The translations under genes were made by a program, and so were the position numbers. Below are positions 23,341-35,756 of a stretch of DNA of 64,000 nt, one piece after another. The DNA lies in contig JAYKYS010000007.1 in the NCBI GenBank assembly GCA_036924285.1, positions 2,108,001-2,172,000 on the forward strand, in the 5' to 3' direction. The notes beneath the pieces were generated by a model. It ran no database searches, had not been told where the DNA came from, and saw nothing but the letters and a program-made list of their open reading frames with translations. Source of the DNA: Asterella californica. Taxonomy: Eukaryota > Streptophyta > Marchantiopsida > Marchantiales > Aytoniaceae. The number at the start of each line of letters is the position of its first letter. The stretch's first letter is position 1.

Positions 23341-25560
23341 ATTTAATTATTTTAAGTCATAGGTTTCAGACCCTAGGTATCTTAAGATAAAATTAAACCT
23401 TCAAGAATTATAAGATAGGAACATAATAGAATCATAGAACTTTTCTGACGACTAAAAATCATAGCAATTTTTCTTGATGTGGCAGGTTGTTGTATACAGA
23501 TAGACCGTCATACGACTAACTACTCGGACTCCCTCTAGAGTTTCCAAATCTTGATCATCGAGACTTACATACTAGATGTTATTTATACTTAGATGCGATA
23601 TTACTTGAGATCTTTTCAAGTCTCGATGATGGAGACTTGAGGGTTTTTCATGACTAACCATTATTTAATTCAAAGAGACATACGTCTTTCTCACTACTTT
23701 GACATTTTCCAAGTCAAAAGTAGTCCCATCATTAGAACTCGACCATAAAGACTTTTGACTATTGAACACTACGGATATATGACCGCATTAGGTTCCTTAT
23801 AGTAAACACATTGTAAACACTACAATACATATTGTTCACATCGATATAGTAATACATGATTGTAAATGATTGTCTTATACTCACTGTCGGTAATAGAAAA
23901 CTAATCTCGATGATCGAGACTTCAGACAAAAATATCATTTCTTGGAGGTCAATGATCTCATCCCCTCCGGGATTATTTACTGAACTAGCTACCAGTAGAT
24001 CTTCCTACTCTCGACAATCAAGATTTTGGGCTCATTAGCTCAGCTTGGTATACGTAGGTTTAGGTAGTTTGATGATCGAGACTTCTAAGGCTACTCAACA
24101 TCATTTAATCTAAGTTGCTTTCATCAGAAGTTTATAGTAGGTTTCATCCTTTCATATAATAGGTGATTCTATGTTTTGTTGAAATAGCTTGCACGTTGCA
24201 GGTAGGCATAACAAGTCTCTATGATCGAGAACTTCATAGGCTTATCTTTCATATAATAGGTGATTCTATGTTTTGTTGAAAATCCTTACCCCTCCAGTAA
24301 ACTCGACTAGTAGATTCTACTCCATTTTCATTCGAATCTGTAGAATTGATCTATTGCACTTACCGTCTCACTGTTCAAAAACTTTCTAAACATTACGAGT
24401 AGCATAGAAATCACTAAAACGGCCGATATGGTAAGATGAACTTATTGGTTTTGATTGTTCATCGTATGTCAATTTTTGATCAGTTCTTTTGATCTATGTT
24501 TAGAACAACAGACTTGAACGCCACGTGGAGGTCACTGAGATAGCCTTCCTTCTCCACATACTTGTCCATACAAGAAAGTAGCCAAATAGTTGTACGATGA
24601 TTTTCATCCCAACACAACAACTTCTTGTCGATAAGAAAATACCAACAGTCTTGTCCAGTCCTCAACATCTCAACTCTAGAGATAATTGTTTCCAGTAAGG
24701 AACTAATCTCACTCTATCTGTATTTCTGAACGGAAGACAATTATGATTCTTATTATACATTGTAACATAGAATGACGCATTTGCTGAAATTGTAAGCATC
24801 TCACATTTTGAAAATATCAGCTAGAAGCCCAGAAGGTCGAGTTGCATCCCACGGAAACAAGCTGCACAAAGGTATCCTAATCTTAACACCTCCACAATAT
24901 GCATATTTTGCCACAACCTCCTTCATCAAACCCCAGATTTTTTTCAACCTTCCATCTTGCAGACAGAACATGAGGTGGGTTTAGAAGATCCACCTCCCAA
25001 CTAGCTCGTGGAGGCACATGTCACTTTCTAGGACTTGGATTATGTGGAGGAGAAGGAATCTTAGAACTGTCCTTGAATATATCAGACGCGTTCATCTTTA
25101 GACTTGCTGGTGTTCTCGGTGATATCTCTGCAAGCCTCCAACTGTCTCTCGGTGTAAAGCTTGAACCAACCTTCCTCTCGTGTTTGATGTGCCAAGGGAA
25201 ACTGAGAGCAAAGACACTCCGAGTCGATTACTTTCAGCTGTCAAGTTTGGACGGAATCACTCATCACTTTAAGATTAACAGTATTCCGGTTTGACATTGT
25301 CTGTTGTGCCTCACAATGTCTAGCAACAACATCCGTCTCCAGTCTGAGTCAGCTTTGATCTGTTGGGTTGATTGGAGAGCATTTGATGCACTTCTTGTAA
25401 GAACTCCATTAGAACTGCCGAGATTCAAAAATATTGATACATCGATTACAGATCTAACAATGTCACGACTGGCTTCAGCATGCTTTTTCTCTTTGGTCTC
25501 AGAGCTCACTTAATGTCTTCTTCTCCAACGCACGTCATGTTCTTCATCGTGTGCTTCGAC
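23340..25560. other. Intergenic DNA with dispersed motif copies and a short tandem repeat
   Basis: No gene is recognised. At least five variants of the palindromic motif ATCGAGACTTCA lie at 23551, 23621, 23905, 24071 and 24216. A 37-bp run beginning TTTCATATAATAGGTGATTC occurs twice, at about 24149 and 24247. Open frames at 24480-25513 on both strands (62-81 codons) have no recognisable domain. Confidence 0.5.
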
Positions 25561-26400
25561 TTTCTAGACTTAACAGATCTAGATAGCTGGAGCAACCAAA
25601 ATCAGACCGAAATATCAGTAAACAAACTACAAGCTCGAATCAAAATCTGAATTATCAAGCTTCATTCAAAAAGAGGGTAGAGATCATACCTCAAGTTCGA
25701 TCAAGAACGGACGAGTTGACTTTGCTTCTCTCTCGTCGCACTTCTGTCTGAACTGTAATCCTTTCACCCTTCTCGAAAGCTAGAGAAAATCAACGAGTAT
25801 AAGATGAACAAATTTGGTGATTTAGATATGGTAGAAAAGAACCAATTCAACAATTCAATGATGGTTAGACTAATCAGCGATGAGAAGATAGAACGAAATG
25901 TCCAGGGTTCACGGAGCGGTAGAAAAATGTTGTTTGATACTAATGTGCACTGGAGAAACAAGTTCATGGAACAATAGAAGATGTAGTCTGATGACTTTCT
26001 CTAATGTGCATTAGAGAAACAGGAAAGTAGACAGTGAAGTGGATAAATGAGAGATATTGATCTCGGGACTGAAATAGAATGAGCAAGAAGTGGTTAGAGA
26101 AGCGAAAATAAACAACCATAATAATATAAAGTTGGCGCACATGTACTCTAAGCTAACTCTAAACTAACGATACACTGGATGTAGTATAAATATATTTCGT
26201 CTTAACTAACAATAACCATATATCTATTAAATATTGAACCATCACGTAGGATCAATATTAGTACCACGAATATATTACCAGTTATAAAGACAGCGGAATA
26301 AATTCAAGGTCTGACTCTCGATGATCAAGATTCATAAATGTGCTCGACCAACGGAATTTCAAATTCTAAATCGATGTATCTCTATGAGGTATATCACATT
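25560..26400. other. Unassigned AT-rich sequence
   Basis: There is no recognised gene. It includes a perfect 11-bp hairpin with a 2-nt loop at 25996-26019 (TTTCTCTAATG / CATTAGAGAAA) and a short TA microsatellite at about 26400-26414. A GAGGTATGATC sequence near 25690 on the minus strand looks like a splice donor, but no flanking coding exon could be identified. Confidence 0.35.
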
Positions 26401-26438
26401 TATATATATATATATGTCATGTTTTCCAAGATAACTTT

Positions 26439-27035
26439 TTGTGGAGTGATCAGGGTAGCCAGTGGAGTGAAGAATTGATCGTCATGTATATTATTAATTT
26501 TTCTGATGGCTCTGAGGTCCACTTGCCCGTTTCAAACTCTGGATATTCAACTAGGGAGCGTTTAGTAAGTGAAGCATTCATTCTCACATATTATCCATTC
26601 CCAAGGGCATCATGCGAGTAATTTTTGAAGGAGAGGTTCTTCTCATGTCAAATGATTCATCACATACTTTGAGTTTTGAATGAGACAGAAAGATATGAAG
26701 TCCTTGGTTCACCTTCTAGTTCTCTTCAGGCAATTTGCATTTCCTCCTCTATTTCAGAACCAAGAGAACAAAGTCCAACAAAAGAGAAAGTACAGCAAGG
26801 AGATGTAGAATCAGAGGGAGCTAAACTTGCAACTATCGAATTATCAACTACAGATGATTCAGATGGAGATGCAAAAGGGGATGATGCAGATAGACAAAAT
26901 GTCAAAGGAGATGTAGATTGCTCATCTTTGGCACTCAAAGAGCTTACCTCAACCAGAAGTACATATGCTGCATTATTATCGATGAAAAGTTCTAATGTTA
27001 ACACGCATCAATTAGAATCTTTTTACTTATCATAG
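26439..27035 (+). pseudogene. Exon-like fragments of unrecognised protein
   Basis: Two plus-strand open segments have exon-like borders. The first (26439-about 26562) encodes FSDGSEVHLPVSNSGYSTRE and ends at a GTAAGT donor-like site. The second, preceded by TTTCAG near 26757, encodes an acidic, Ser/Thr-rich stretch (TIELSTTDDSDGDAKGDDAD) up to a stop at 27035. I do not recognise the protein and no further exons are evident. It could be a degraded host gene or a transposon-captured fragment. Confidence 0.3.
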
Positions 27036-30000
27036 TTGTAAGATTCTTGCCTTTAGTTCGATGGAGATGTTATATTTGAGTTGTCTCCTACGTGTAGTCG
27101 ATCGAATAATCATAAAGCGGGTGGAGCATGAATGTTAGTTGGAATGGATGGAAAAGAGATGCCTCATTGTTAGACAAAATCCAACACTTTCCATCTGACT
27201 AACAGTAAGGTAGTAACAACACAAGGATTAATGATGGTTGGTTTTATCTTCAACATGCTTGGAGTTGAAATTCGGTCCTAAGATATTAGGGAGTGTCAAA
27301 GTTAAAAATAAATATTCTTCAATGGTTGAGAGAGAAAGAGTTCTAAATTTCATTTTGGGTAACTTCGTGTCACATTTTATTCTGGGTCATCTTTGTGAAT
27401 GGACACTATAATCTTTTCATTACATTTTATTAGTTCTAATACTGAGAATAATTATTTAGAGCAATAGATTCTCTATAATAACTTTCAAAGAGAAGGCAAA
27501 AAGAATAAAAATTTGTTAAAAATACACTCGCAGTGTTTTTTTAAACACCCGTTAAGGTCTGATTAAAATCATAACTCTCGAGAGAGTCCAGAATCTTGTG
27601 GAAAGCTTCCAGCTTTGACACCCCTATTCACTGCATTGTGTTTCGATTCATTGATTCAGGGTCTCTCCACAATTAAGACAATAATCTCTGTGAACTCTTT
27701 TGTTGTATTTCTATAAGAGTTGTTATGCTGCAAATCTCTGGCTTTGATAATAATGATGACTTTTCTTAATAACTGAACTCTAGGATCAAAAACAGACGTT
27801 GGTACGATCCAGCTACTGTATTATCAAAAAAGCTAAAATAACCACATGCACGAAATTGCTTTGAAAACAATGATTTTTGTAAAAAAAATCAAAAGACAAA
27901 ACTTAATAAGCTGGGTGCGGATATGGCCTAAGTTTCAGTTCTGGAAATACATTGCGCATTCTCTTTTTCTTATTTACTGTGCTGATATACTTCGGTCTTC
28001 CTCTGTTTTGTGATATTTGAAACTTGTGTTACATGTTTCATTGTACTGTACAATATTGGGGTATGCAATTCAATTGTACGGTATTCACATGTATATTTTC
28101 ACATTTATGAGTTTTAAAAAAAGAAGAAAAGTGTAGAACCATGAGATTTGATTACTCCCTCTTAACTGAAATCATCACGTTTGCATTATTCTTTGAAGAT
28201 GAAAAAAAAATTTCAGAAAAAACATGCATTCCAAAAACATTGAAGAATATGCATAAACAGTGGTTTGGGAAAGGGGAAGTAAAAGACGAGCTGGCATTTC
28301 AGGACGAGAAATTCTTGGTGGGGATAGAGTGAAAATTGCGCAAAGGGACGAAGAAGTTAATAGCTTGAAGCGAGTAATATACATGATTATTTTAGTAAAA
28401 CTGTTTTCTTGAAACTTTTTTCTGCAGTAAGTAAATATTACGTCATTACACAAAAGATTTGAATTTATTTTACCACTACATTGAGCACAGTGGTAAAATA
28501 AAAATAAATAAAAATTACTAAATTTATCTAAATTTAAATACTTCTCAATTTAACGTAACACATGGACAGTGGGAAAACGCTGTGAGTTATAACTGAACCC
28601 CTTCTATTATAAGAGAAATGTTTCGGACGAATACAAATAATTTTTAATTAGTCACATAAGTTTATGGATAACCCTTCCCACGTGAAGGGTTAATATGCAT
28701 GCTATTAGATTGGCTATCATCTGGCTATAATATGCATGCCATCTCAAGAATACGTTGATACTGAGATATTGGTAGTAGATACAGTTACAGACAACCGCCA
28801 TGGGCGTGTTTAATAGTTTAAGCCATCTTACAGTTATATATATAGAGAGGAAAAGTGATATGTCCACATACATCCTCATGATAAAACAACGATTGCTCTT
28901 CTCAGCATGACTATTATTATGATTTAGGTCCTTAATGTGTGAGTTCAGTAATATTGTCCTTTTTGGCTTGACACACGTGATGATGTTTTTATCAATGAGG
29001 AAGAGAAGGTAGTTCATGCTAAGTTGTCGAGTGGTGACGCTCCATTGGACCCCTCGAGAGCCTCTTCAAAATTTGAAGAAAAATAAGAACTCAAAGTCTT
29101 TGAAAAAAATGATACAACAGACGAACTAGTCATTCTTGTTCTTGGTCAATATCGGAAGACATCGCAAAGGTCTGTTAAACCAAAACAGATGGACGAGGTG
29201 CAAGTTCATAAAACAAGAACACGTTCACAGAGTAGGGTCGAGAACTTCATCTAACTCAGACCTTAAGAAAACACAGACGAGAAGATCTTGAAGAAGAGAC
29301 CAAGAGGTTAAAATGTCAAACAAGAAATGGAGATATAGAAGAGAATGATGGTGGAAACGATGAGGACCTTGAACCTCCACATGAAACCGCTGTGGAGGAT
29401 GAGTCACCTGATGAACACTTCAGGAAAGATGAACTTCATCGCAAGGGACTTTCAGATAATCTACAAGCAGGTAAACAAAAGGTTGACCAAGGTGAAGGTT
29501 AAAAGATTAGTGTTTCTTTTTGACACTTAGGTGCGCATAGAATCGATCTCAAAAGAGATGATTTCTATTCAAGCTTGGTTGTCACCTTGATTGTTGATGT
29601 ACATCTTGAGGATTTTCTCGACATAGATGTCGCATTTTTTTTTTATCTTTTCTTGATACAATTTTAACGCAAAGAAAACGACCGTAATGTGATGTTCTCA
29701 TGTTCGACTGGTCAACTAGTCAACTGTTCTTGGACGATGTCGTCAAAGATATAAACCGATTGGTCATGATGTACATACCTAGATTTTGAATGCCGTAGAT
29801 TGTTTGCTTTCACAACACATGAGTCTGTTGCTCTGGGTCCTTTGGGAAGAAAAAATCATTTCTCATTTGGTGTACGGTTGAATGCAATTAGAGATCACTG
29901 ACACATCACAGAACTCACTACCAATGATCGATCCAAAATCAGGGACCGAGGTATGATTCAATCTAGTTTCCAAGTTTTCTCCATACATTTTATGTTCATT

Positions 30001-30200
30001 ATATTATGTGTTCAAACTCCAACTGTCGATCATCGAGACTTCAGTTTTGCCTTGACATTTTATTTATGAAACATGAATTTCAGTTCCTGCATGCAATGGT
30101 ATTATATATATTATAGCTTCATTTATTGGATCAAGCATATAGATGTAGAACGTGAGTTGTTTTCGTCTGAAGAACTGGATCAACCAAGAGAGAAACCGCA
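27036..30200. other. Mostly unassigned AT-rich sequence
   Basis: Open frames at 28141-28332 (plus, 63 codons), 28652-29017 (minus, 121 codons) and 29345-29530 (plus, 61 codons) have no recognisable domain. The stretch about 29030-29560 has coding-like composition (acidic EENDGGNDEDLEPPHETAVE) with stops in frame, suggesting decayed transposon coding sequence. No RNA gene is visible. Confidence 0.35.
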
Positions 30201-30207
30201 TTTCTTC

Positions 30208-30328
30208 ACAAAAGACGATGAGGAGTGAATCCTCATCGTCTTTTGTTAGAGCATTGAGCGGCAAGAAGTTTTATATGCATCTCTAGAAGTTGTTGAACAC
30301 CACGGTCATTCAACAACTTCTAGAGATG
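30208..30328. repeat. Two adjacent perfect hairpins
   Basis: The first has arms ACAAAAGACGATGAGG (30208-30223) and its exact reverse complement (30231-30246) around a 7-nt loop. The second has 20-bp arms, CATCTCTAGAAGTTGTTGAA (30278-30297) and its reverse complement (30309-30328), around an 11-nt loop. They are 31 bp apart and sit just left of the inverted satellite array at 30440. Confidence 0.9.
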
Positions 30329-30439
30329 GTTACTGCTCTCGATTCTATGATGCTTGACCTCTCTCTTGGTGGAGGAAACTCTCTCCGTGCAGCAATATTA
30401 TGTTGGAATGCATATTATATCAGTCCAAGATTTTTCCAT

Positions 30440-30615
30440 ATACTCCCTTTGAGTTTTAGTAATTTGTGTTAATCTACTATTAATATTTATCCATCCACTA
30501 TCTTTGAGTTTTTAGTAAATCGTGTTAATCTACTATAAATATTTATCCATCTATTACCTTCGAGTTTTTAGTAAACTATCTTAATCTACTACTAATATTT
30601 ACCCATCTACTACCA
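30440..30615 (-). repeat. 55-bp satellite, three copies, reverse orientation
   Basis: About three units repeat every 55-57 bp. Read on the minus strand, they carry GTAGATGGATAAATATTTAT and GATTAACAC..TTTACTAAAAACTC. These are the same units as the longer array at 32583-33040, which lies in the opposite orientation. Confidence 0.9.
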
Positions 30616-32583
30616 TAAGATCATATCGTCTTATTCCCAATATGATCGATGGGACGTCACTTTCGTGCAGCTTTGGATGAAAATATCTCATGTATCGAAG
30701 ATTGTGGTGTGAGTTGTTCATTCGGCAGTAATGTGAGATGAAGAGAATAACAAGATAACATCTGAGAGTGAAAGTCGTATGTAAATGCATGAGAGAACTC
30801 GCAATATTCCCTCTGAAGATGATGGGTCAATGTGAGAGGAAGATGATACATGTGAAGCAGAGAAACCTCCAACTGAAGATGTGTTGGTCAATCTCAACAA
30901 AGCAGAATTCATTGCGCTGTTAAATATATTTTGCTGTTGCTTAGAAGATACAAAGTAATCAAGGGACAATAATGCCTACAACAACAATATGAATACAAGA
31001 CATCTGAAGCATCTCTTCCTCCTCGAAGTTCATGTAAACAACGATGAAATAAATGCATAGCTTATCAGATCATCCTTCGGACATGTTGACACATCAATCC
31101 GTGTAATTATCGATGTGTCACAATCACATGATGTTGTTGTAACACCTTATCCTTGCACAACAACATACAAGGACAAAAGATCTTCTTTGTCCTCTGGTCC
31201 AATGTCGGAAGTGGTAGATCACAGTTGTCATTTGTAGGAGAAGGATCATGCAAAGAGTTGTATGACATGTCGTACTCGGATGTATCAGAGCTCAAGGACT
31301 CCGGAACCACAAGGGTCCATTGTCGTTTTCTCCATGTTCATGAACTTGACGGACCTAGCCTGATCTGGATGAGGATGTGGCAGCATGTTGTACATCCCAA
31401 GATCATAGTGTTAGAGCAAAATAAAATTCCGACATCATATGATGCCCACATAGAATCAGAAGTGTTCTCTTTTATCTTGTTACTTAATTCTTTTCTCTTT
31501 AAATGAATTCTTATTACTCGACGAGTATTGCAACAAGTCCTAATCTTAAGGAAGCAAATAAGCACAAGCAGACCTGATCCTTCAATCCGTAAAGGAAACG
31601 TACTAAAGAAAGGATCAAGGTATCTTTTTTGGATAGCGCTTAGACTACGATTTAACTCCTAGAAGTATTAACCTCTTCAAAGGGTCACCCAAAGTATCAT
31701 CCGGTAGGAGAGGAAAAGTAGATGTAGGGTATATCATGAAGCATACCCGAACATAGGTGGAACCCACTCATCAATGAGGTTGATCACTCGACATGTAGCA
31801 TGTAACATGTAAACTCTCGATCAAAATTATTTGAATATCTTGTAATCTCGACATCAAGAGTTAAAACTAGTCGGTAGTCGACAGTGGAAGGACATACTCA
31901 GTGTCAACGATCGACATATGAACCATAAATGCTAAGTTTTCATCTCCTCGGTCCATGTGAACGTTGAAAAAGAAACATGGCAAGTATCTTTACATAAATA
32001 GAATATACCCAAGCAAGTCACATATCCACAAGTTCTAATTTAAAACGTCTTGCACGTGAAGATATGTTTTACTTCGATATTCCACCTCCTGTAGTATAAA
32101 TATGTTACACAAGTTAATCTTCTTCAGAGTCTCATTAGCATTTGGAAGTTGTTGACGTTTCTTAGAGCATTTGGTAGCAGTATTCGATACCATTTGGAAG
32201 TAGACTATGACATATTCGATGGAAGAAAGATCAGAATGACCTCAAGTCATAATGATTCAATCATCTATCATTGACGGTACTTGGTGAATTTCTGACAGTA
32301 CTGAACCCCCAGTGACAGTAGAGTGTAACCATATCAAACAATGGTTCAAAGGTTTCACAACAGCTGCTCTTCTTTTCTGTTTTGAGGAGCAACAGCAACA
32401 TCGAAACTTATCTTTTGAGAATGTCGATGTTCTTATAATGCAATTTGTGACATGTATGTGTTTTTCATCAAATCGATCCGATCAACAACGTGATGCGATA
32501 TATGGATGCATCATCGATTTACTTGGGTACCAAGGTAGACTGCTGCCTACCATTCTAGAAGCAGAAATCGAAGCAGAGTTAGT
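30615..32583. other. Interior between inverted satellite arrays
   Basis: About 1.97 kb flanked by the two arrays. A 117-codon plus-strand frame (31153-31506), a 93-codon plus-strand frame (32312-32593) and several minus-strand frames are open, but none contains a domain I recognise. If the arrays are terminal inverted repeats, this would be the interior of a non-autonomous element. Confidence 0.4.
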
Positions 32584-33040
32584 CATAGATTAACACAATT
32601 TACTAAAAACTCCAAGGTAGTAGATGGATAAATATTTATAGTTGATTAACACAATTTACTAAAACTCAAAAGGAGTAGATGGGTAAATATTAATAGTAGA
32701 TTAATACAATTTACTAAAGTTCGAAGGTAGTAGATGGATAAATATTTATTGTAGATTAACATAGTTTACTAAAAACTCGAAGGTAGTAGATGGGTAAATA
32801 TTGATAGTAGATTAACACATTTTACTAAAGCTCGAAGGTAGTAGATGGGTGATTATTAATAGTAAATTAACACAGTTTACTAAAAACTTAAAGATAATAG
32901 ATGGGTTAATATTAATAGTATATTAACATAATTTACTTAAACTCGAAGGTAGAAGATGGATAAATATTTATAGTAGATTAATAGTTTACTAAAAAATGAA
33001 GGTAGTAGATGGATAAATATTTATAGTAGATTAACACAAT
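32583..33040 (+). repeat. 55-bp satellite, eight copies, forward orientation
   Basis: Units recur at 32588, 32644, 32699, 32754, 32810, about 32865, about 32920, 32976 and 33029, a period of 53-56 bp. The core is GATTAACACAATTTACTAAA followed by CTCGAAGGTAGTAGATGGAT. Sequence variation between units indicates an old array. It is the inverted counterpart of the 30440-30615 array. Confidence 0.95.
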
Positions 33041-33395
33041 TGTATGTGTGTATGGTCCTGTCACGGTGGACCTCACCTCGTCAGAGATATCCAGGTAGTC
33101 AAGTAAATCCTCTCCACTATTCGTGTCTCTACATCATATATCTCATATAGTTCAAAAACGTTACATATTGAATAGATCGAGTCGAATGTAACATAGACCG
33201 CTCTTTGGTCAGAATCCACTTCCTTCTCCAAACCTTCACTACTTCATGCGTCGGAATGGAAGCCGAAACACCATAGAGAGATGAGTCACAATCATGATAT
33301 GTCACTGTATTCTGTCTTGTGAGAAAATAGGTCCATGTCGACTATAGATCTGAACGATATCATAAACTCTAATTGTTCATCTCTGACATCTTAAT

Positions 33396-33806
33396 GCAGC
33401 AAGTCGTGTTTTGGGTGGCGATCAGGACTATCGAGCTTCATGTCATAATGTGGCTATTGTGGAAAGGCAGCTGCCATATTTTGGTCAGGTGCTAGAGATC
33501 ATGAAAGTTTACTTCAACAATATTGAATTTTGTTTGTTGTATTGTACATGGTACAAAGTGCAATTAGTGGGCGCTCGAGCAACTCAAGTTACGGATGAGA
33601 CAGGCATGACACGAGTCAAAACGACAACTACATTGCTAATACATAGAGAGTTGGATGACCGATTGTTTCTCCAACACGAGTGGAACAAAGTCTTCACGTA
33701 CGAGCTCCTTGTCATCCTGAATCACGCAATGTCGTTCCATATATTCCACGCTCTAAACACATTTTTCAAGTGCGTGTGTTTTTGTGAAGTTTTTGCATCG
33801 ACATGA
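33396..33806 (+). pseudogene. DUF4216-like fragment of a CACTA-type transposon
   Basis: The plus-strand frame encodes AASRVLGGDQDYRASC, then PYFGQVLEIMKVYF, LLYCTWYKVQLVGARATQVT, DETG and DRLFLQHEWNKVFTYEL. The order (a yG-v-eIlev-Y strand, a C-x-W-Y pattern, a D-x-x-G turn, then a q-VFy-like end) resembles the DUF4216 domain found beside TNP2-type transposases of plant CACTA elements. The 131-codon ORF opens at a TTG, so the true start is unclear. No complete transposase domain was found upstream. The assignment is from recalled family pattern, not a search. Confidence 0.45.
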
Positions 33807-35600
33807 GCTTTAGTAGTACAACTTGAGCTATCATGACAATTGGATATAAGAAAGTCACACTTCATAGCGTGCTTGAACTAGAAGTTGAAAACTAAGGGGA
33901 GGAGATATGTTAAATGCATCTCTTAACTCCTCATCTTGAAGTTCTACCACATAACTCAAATAAATTGTCTCACACCAATGTTCAAATCTGCTTGTCTATT
34001 GAGGAGTGAGTATCCACTCAATGTGCAGTAATTGTTGAAAATATTGCAACTTCGTCAGTGACAGGATACGCGTATATTACAACATCTTCATGCATGGATG
34101 TACTATCTCCACACAACAAACGCAACATTGAAACCTTCTTTGCCCGTATCTTCTCTATGGCGCAAAACACCATTCTGGAGTTCCCAGTTGCAAAATCAAC
34201 AAGGTCTAACCATTCATGGAGTTGATGTTGCAGATCTCACTAAGGAACCATCTCCAAGACAGTAGGTTGCTCACTCCAGCCTTGTAGTTGTTTCTCCTCC
34301 TCCATTGTCAAGATAATTGCATGTTTGGACAATGCTATTGTGAATGAAACATACCATGAATGTTTGACGTAATTGGATACGATGGTCCTTATGTATGATA
34401 TTAGGATAAGTAGTTAGACAAAAAATTTGAGATAGAAGATGTCTTAATGATGTAGTAATTTATGTCGGTATTTTGAAAGTAATGTTCGGATCATTTCCAT
34501 CTATATTTCAACATCTTCCAACGGATAAGATAATCGATGTCGGAAAATTGATAGGAGTAGTTGCACGTTTTCGTATGAAAACCATCCGCACACGATATTG
34601 TACCCAAGATTTACTTTAATCCAAGCTTAGTTTAAACCATAGTATTTCTTCTGATATTTGGAAGATCTAGAGATAACAAGATGCCGGAAAACACTAGCAG
34701 GGCCAGAGATACCGGAAGTCGTTTCTCACTGACACATTCCATAAATAACCCGCGCTTAAATCTAGCTTTCAGCGTAGAAGTTTAGTTTCTCATTCTAACG
34801 AAAGCTTGGATAAAAGTAAATCGTTCCCTTCTTATGCAAAGGAAGTTTGGTTCGAACATATGTTTGGGTTTCGAGTTTGATCTTGTCGAGAATGGGGTAA
34901 ATTGGGTTTAGCAACTTTCTTGTTTGCAGAGACGTAACATCTATAGCTAAACGAAATGTATCTTCCACACTACTCTCCCTATCCTGGAATATGGAGCTCT
35001 TGTTTGGGATGCTAATTCTACACAAGGCTATCCAGAGGTGAAAGCCCTTTGGCTTATGATCGGAACCGCTTCTTCTTTTGCACGAGTAGCGGTGCGAAGG
35101 AATTTGGATTAGAACCACTGGAAGAGCGAATGTACGCAGCGAAACTTCAGTTTGATGGATTCTAGTTGCTCCAGTTCTAGTTCAGGATCGGCTAAGTTAA
35201 ACAATCCAAAACTTGGACAACGAAGACAGTAGAATTTCTGAGAGCAGCAGACAGAGTCTCTGGAACATTTCTAAACTCGGAATGAATAAGACTGTGAAAC
35301 AGGCAATGGGCAGGGTTTCCCGACATAAGACAGAGATGGGGCATCACAAAAGCCTTCCTTCTCTCTGTCAAGAGTATACCCCGAAGAACATGACTTCAAG
35401 ACTTACCTAAGGAACGCCTACCCTACTTACGAGGCGGAAGTTTGAGTTTCGAGCAGGTAGCATCCCGCGGAACACAATAAGATGAACCAGCTGACTGTCA
35501 AGATCGGGACGAAGATACGGTGCATTATTTGGTTGACAGTGTAAATTTAGTACTCTCAAAACAAAATCTGTCCACATCAGAAAGGTGATACAATCGGGTC
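33807..35600. other. Unassigned sequence
   Basis: Contains a 107-codon minus-strand frame (34795-35118) and a 65-codon plus-strand frame (35213-35410), neither with a recognisable domain. I see no RNA gene or repeat boundary. Confidence 0.3.
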
Positions 35601-35608
35601 CGATTCAG

Positions 35609-35756
35609 TTGCCTGGACTCGAAACCCAAACCAGCTGCCTTGTTTTCCAACTCTTTTTGGGGTCAGCCTGACAAAGTCTCTTCTGTCGATGGTCTAGTCA
35701 AAGTTTTCCTGGCTGAAACTTGGAAGGTGACGACAAACGTCCTTCCCATGCTTATG
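35609..35756 (+). other. Exon-like open segment between splice-type signals
   Basis: A 148-bp plus-strand stretch begins after GATTCAG and ends at ATG|GTAAGTC, a consensus-type donor. It is open in one frame and reads like real protein (ALFSNSFWGQPDKV, VKVFLAETWKVTTNVLPMLM). I cannot identify the family. A second candidate (36340-36532, after CCCTCGCAG, encoding GVPDYHTLQSISRG and IRTMITDLISDLCDICLVST) is not in a phase that joins simply to this one. It could be part of a host gene with small exons or chance. Confidence 0.3.

Noticed and set aside
28652..29017. 121-codon minus-strand ORF
   Set aside because: Its translation is rich in Ile, Leu and Tyr as expected from AT-rich DNA, and shows no domain.
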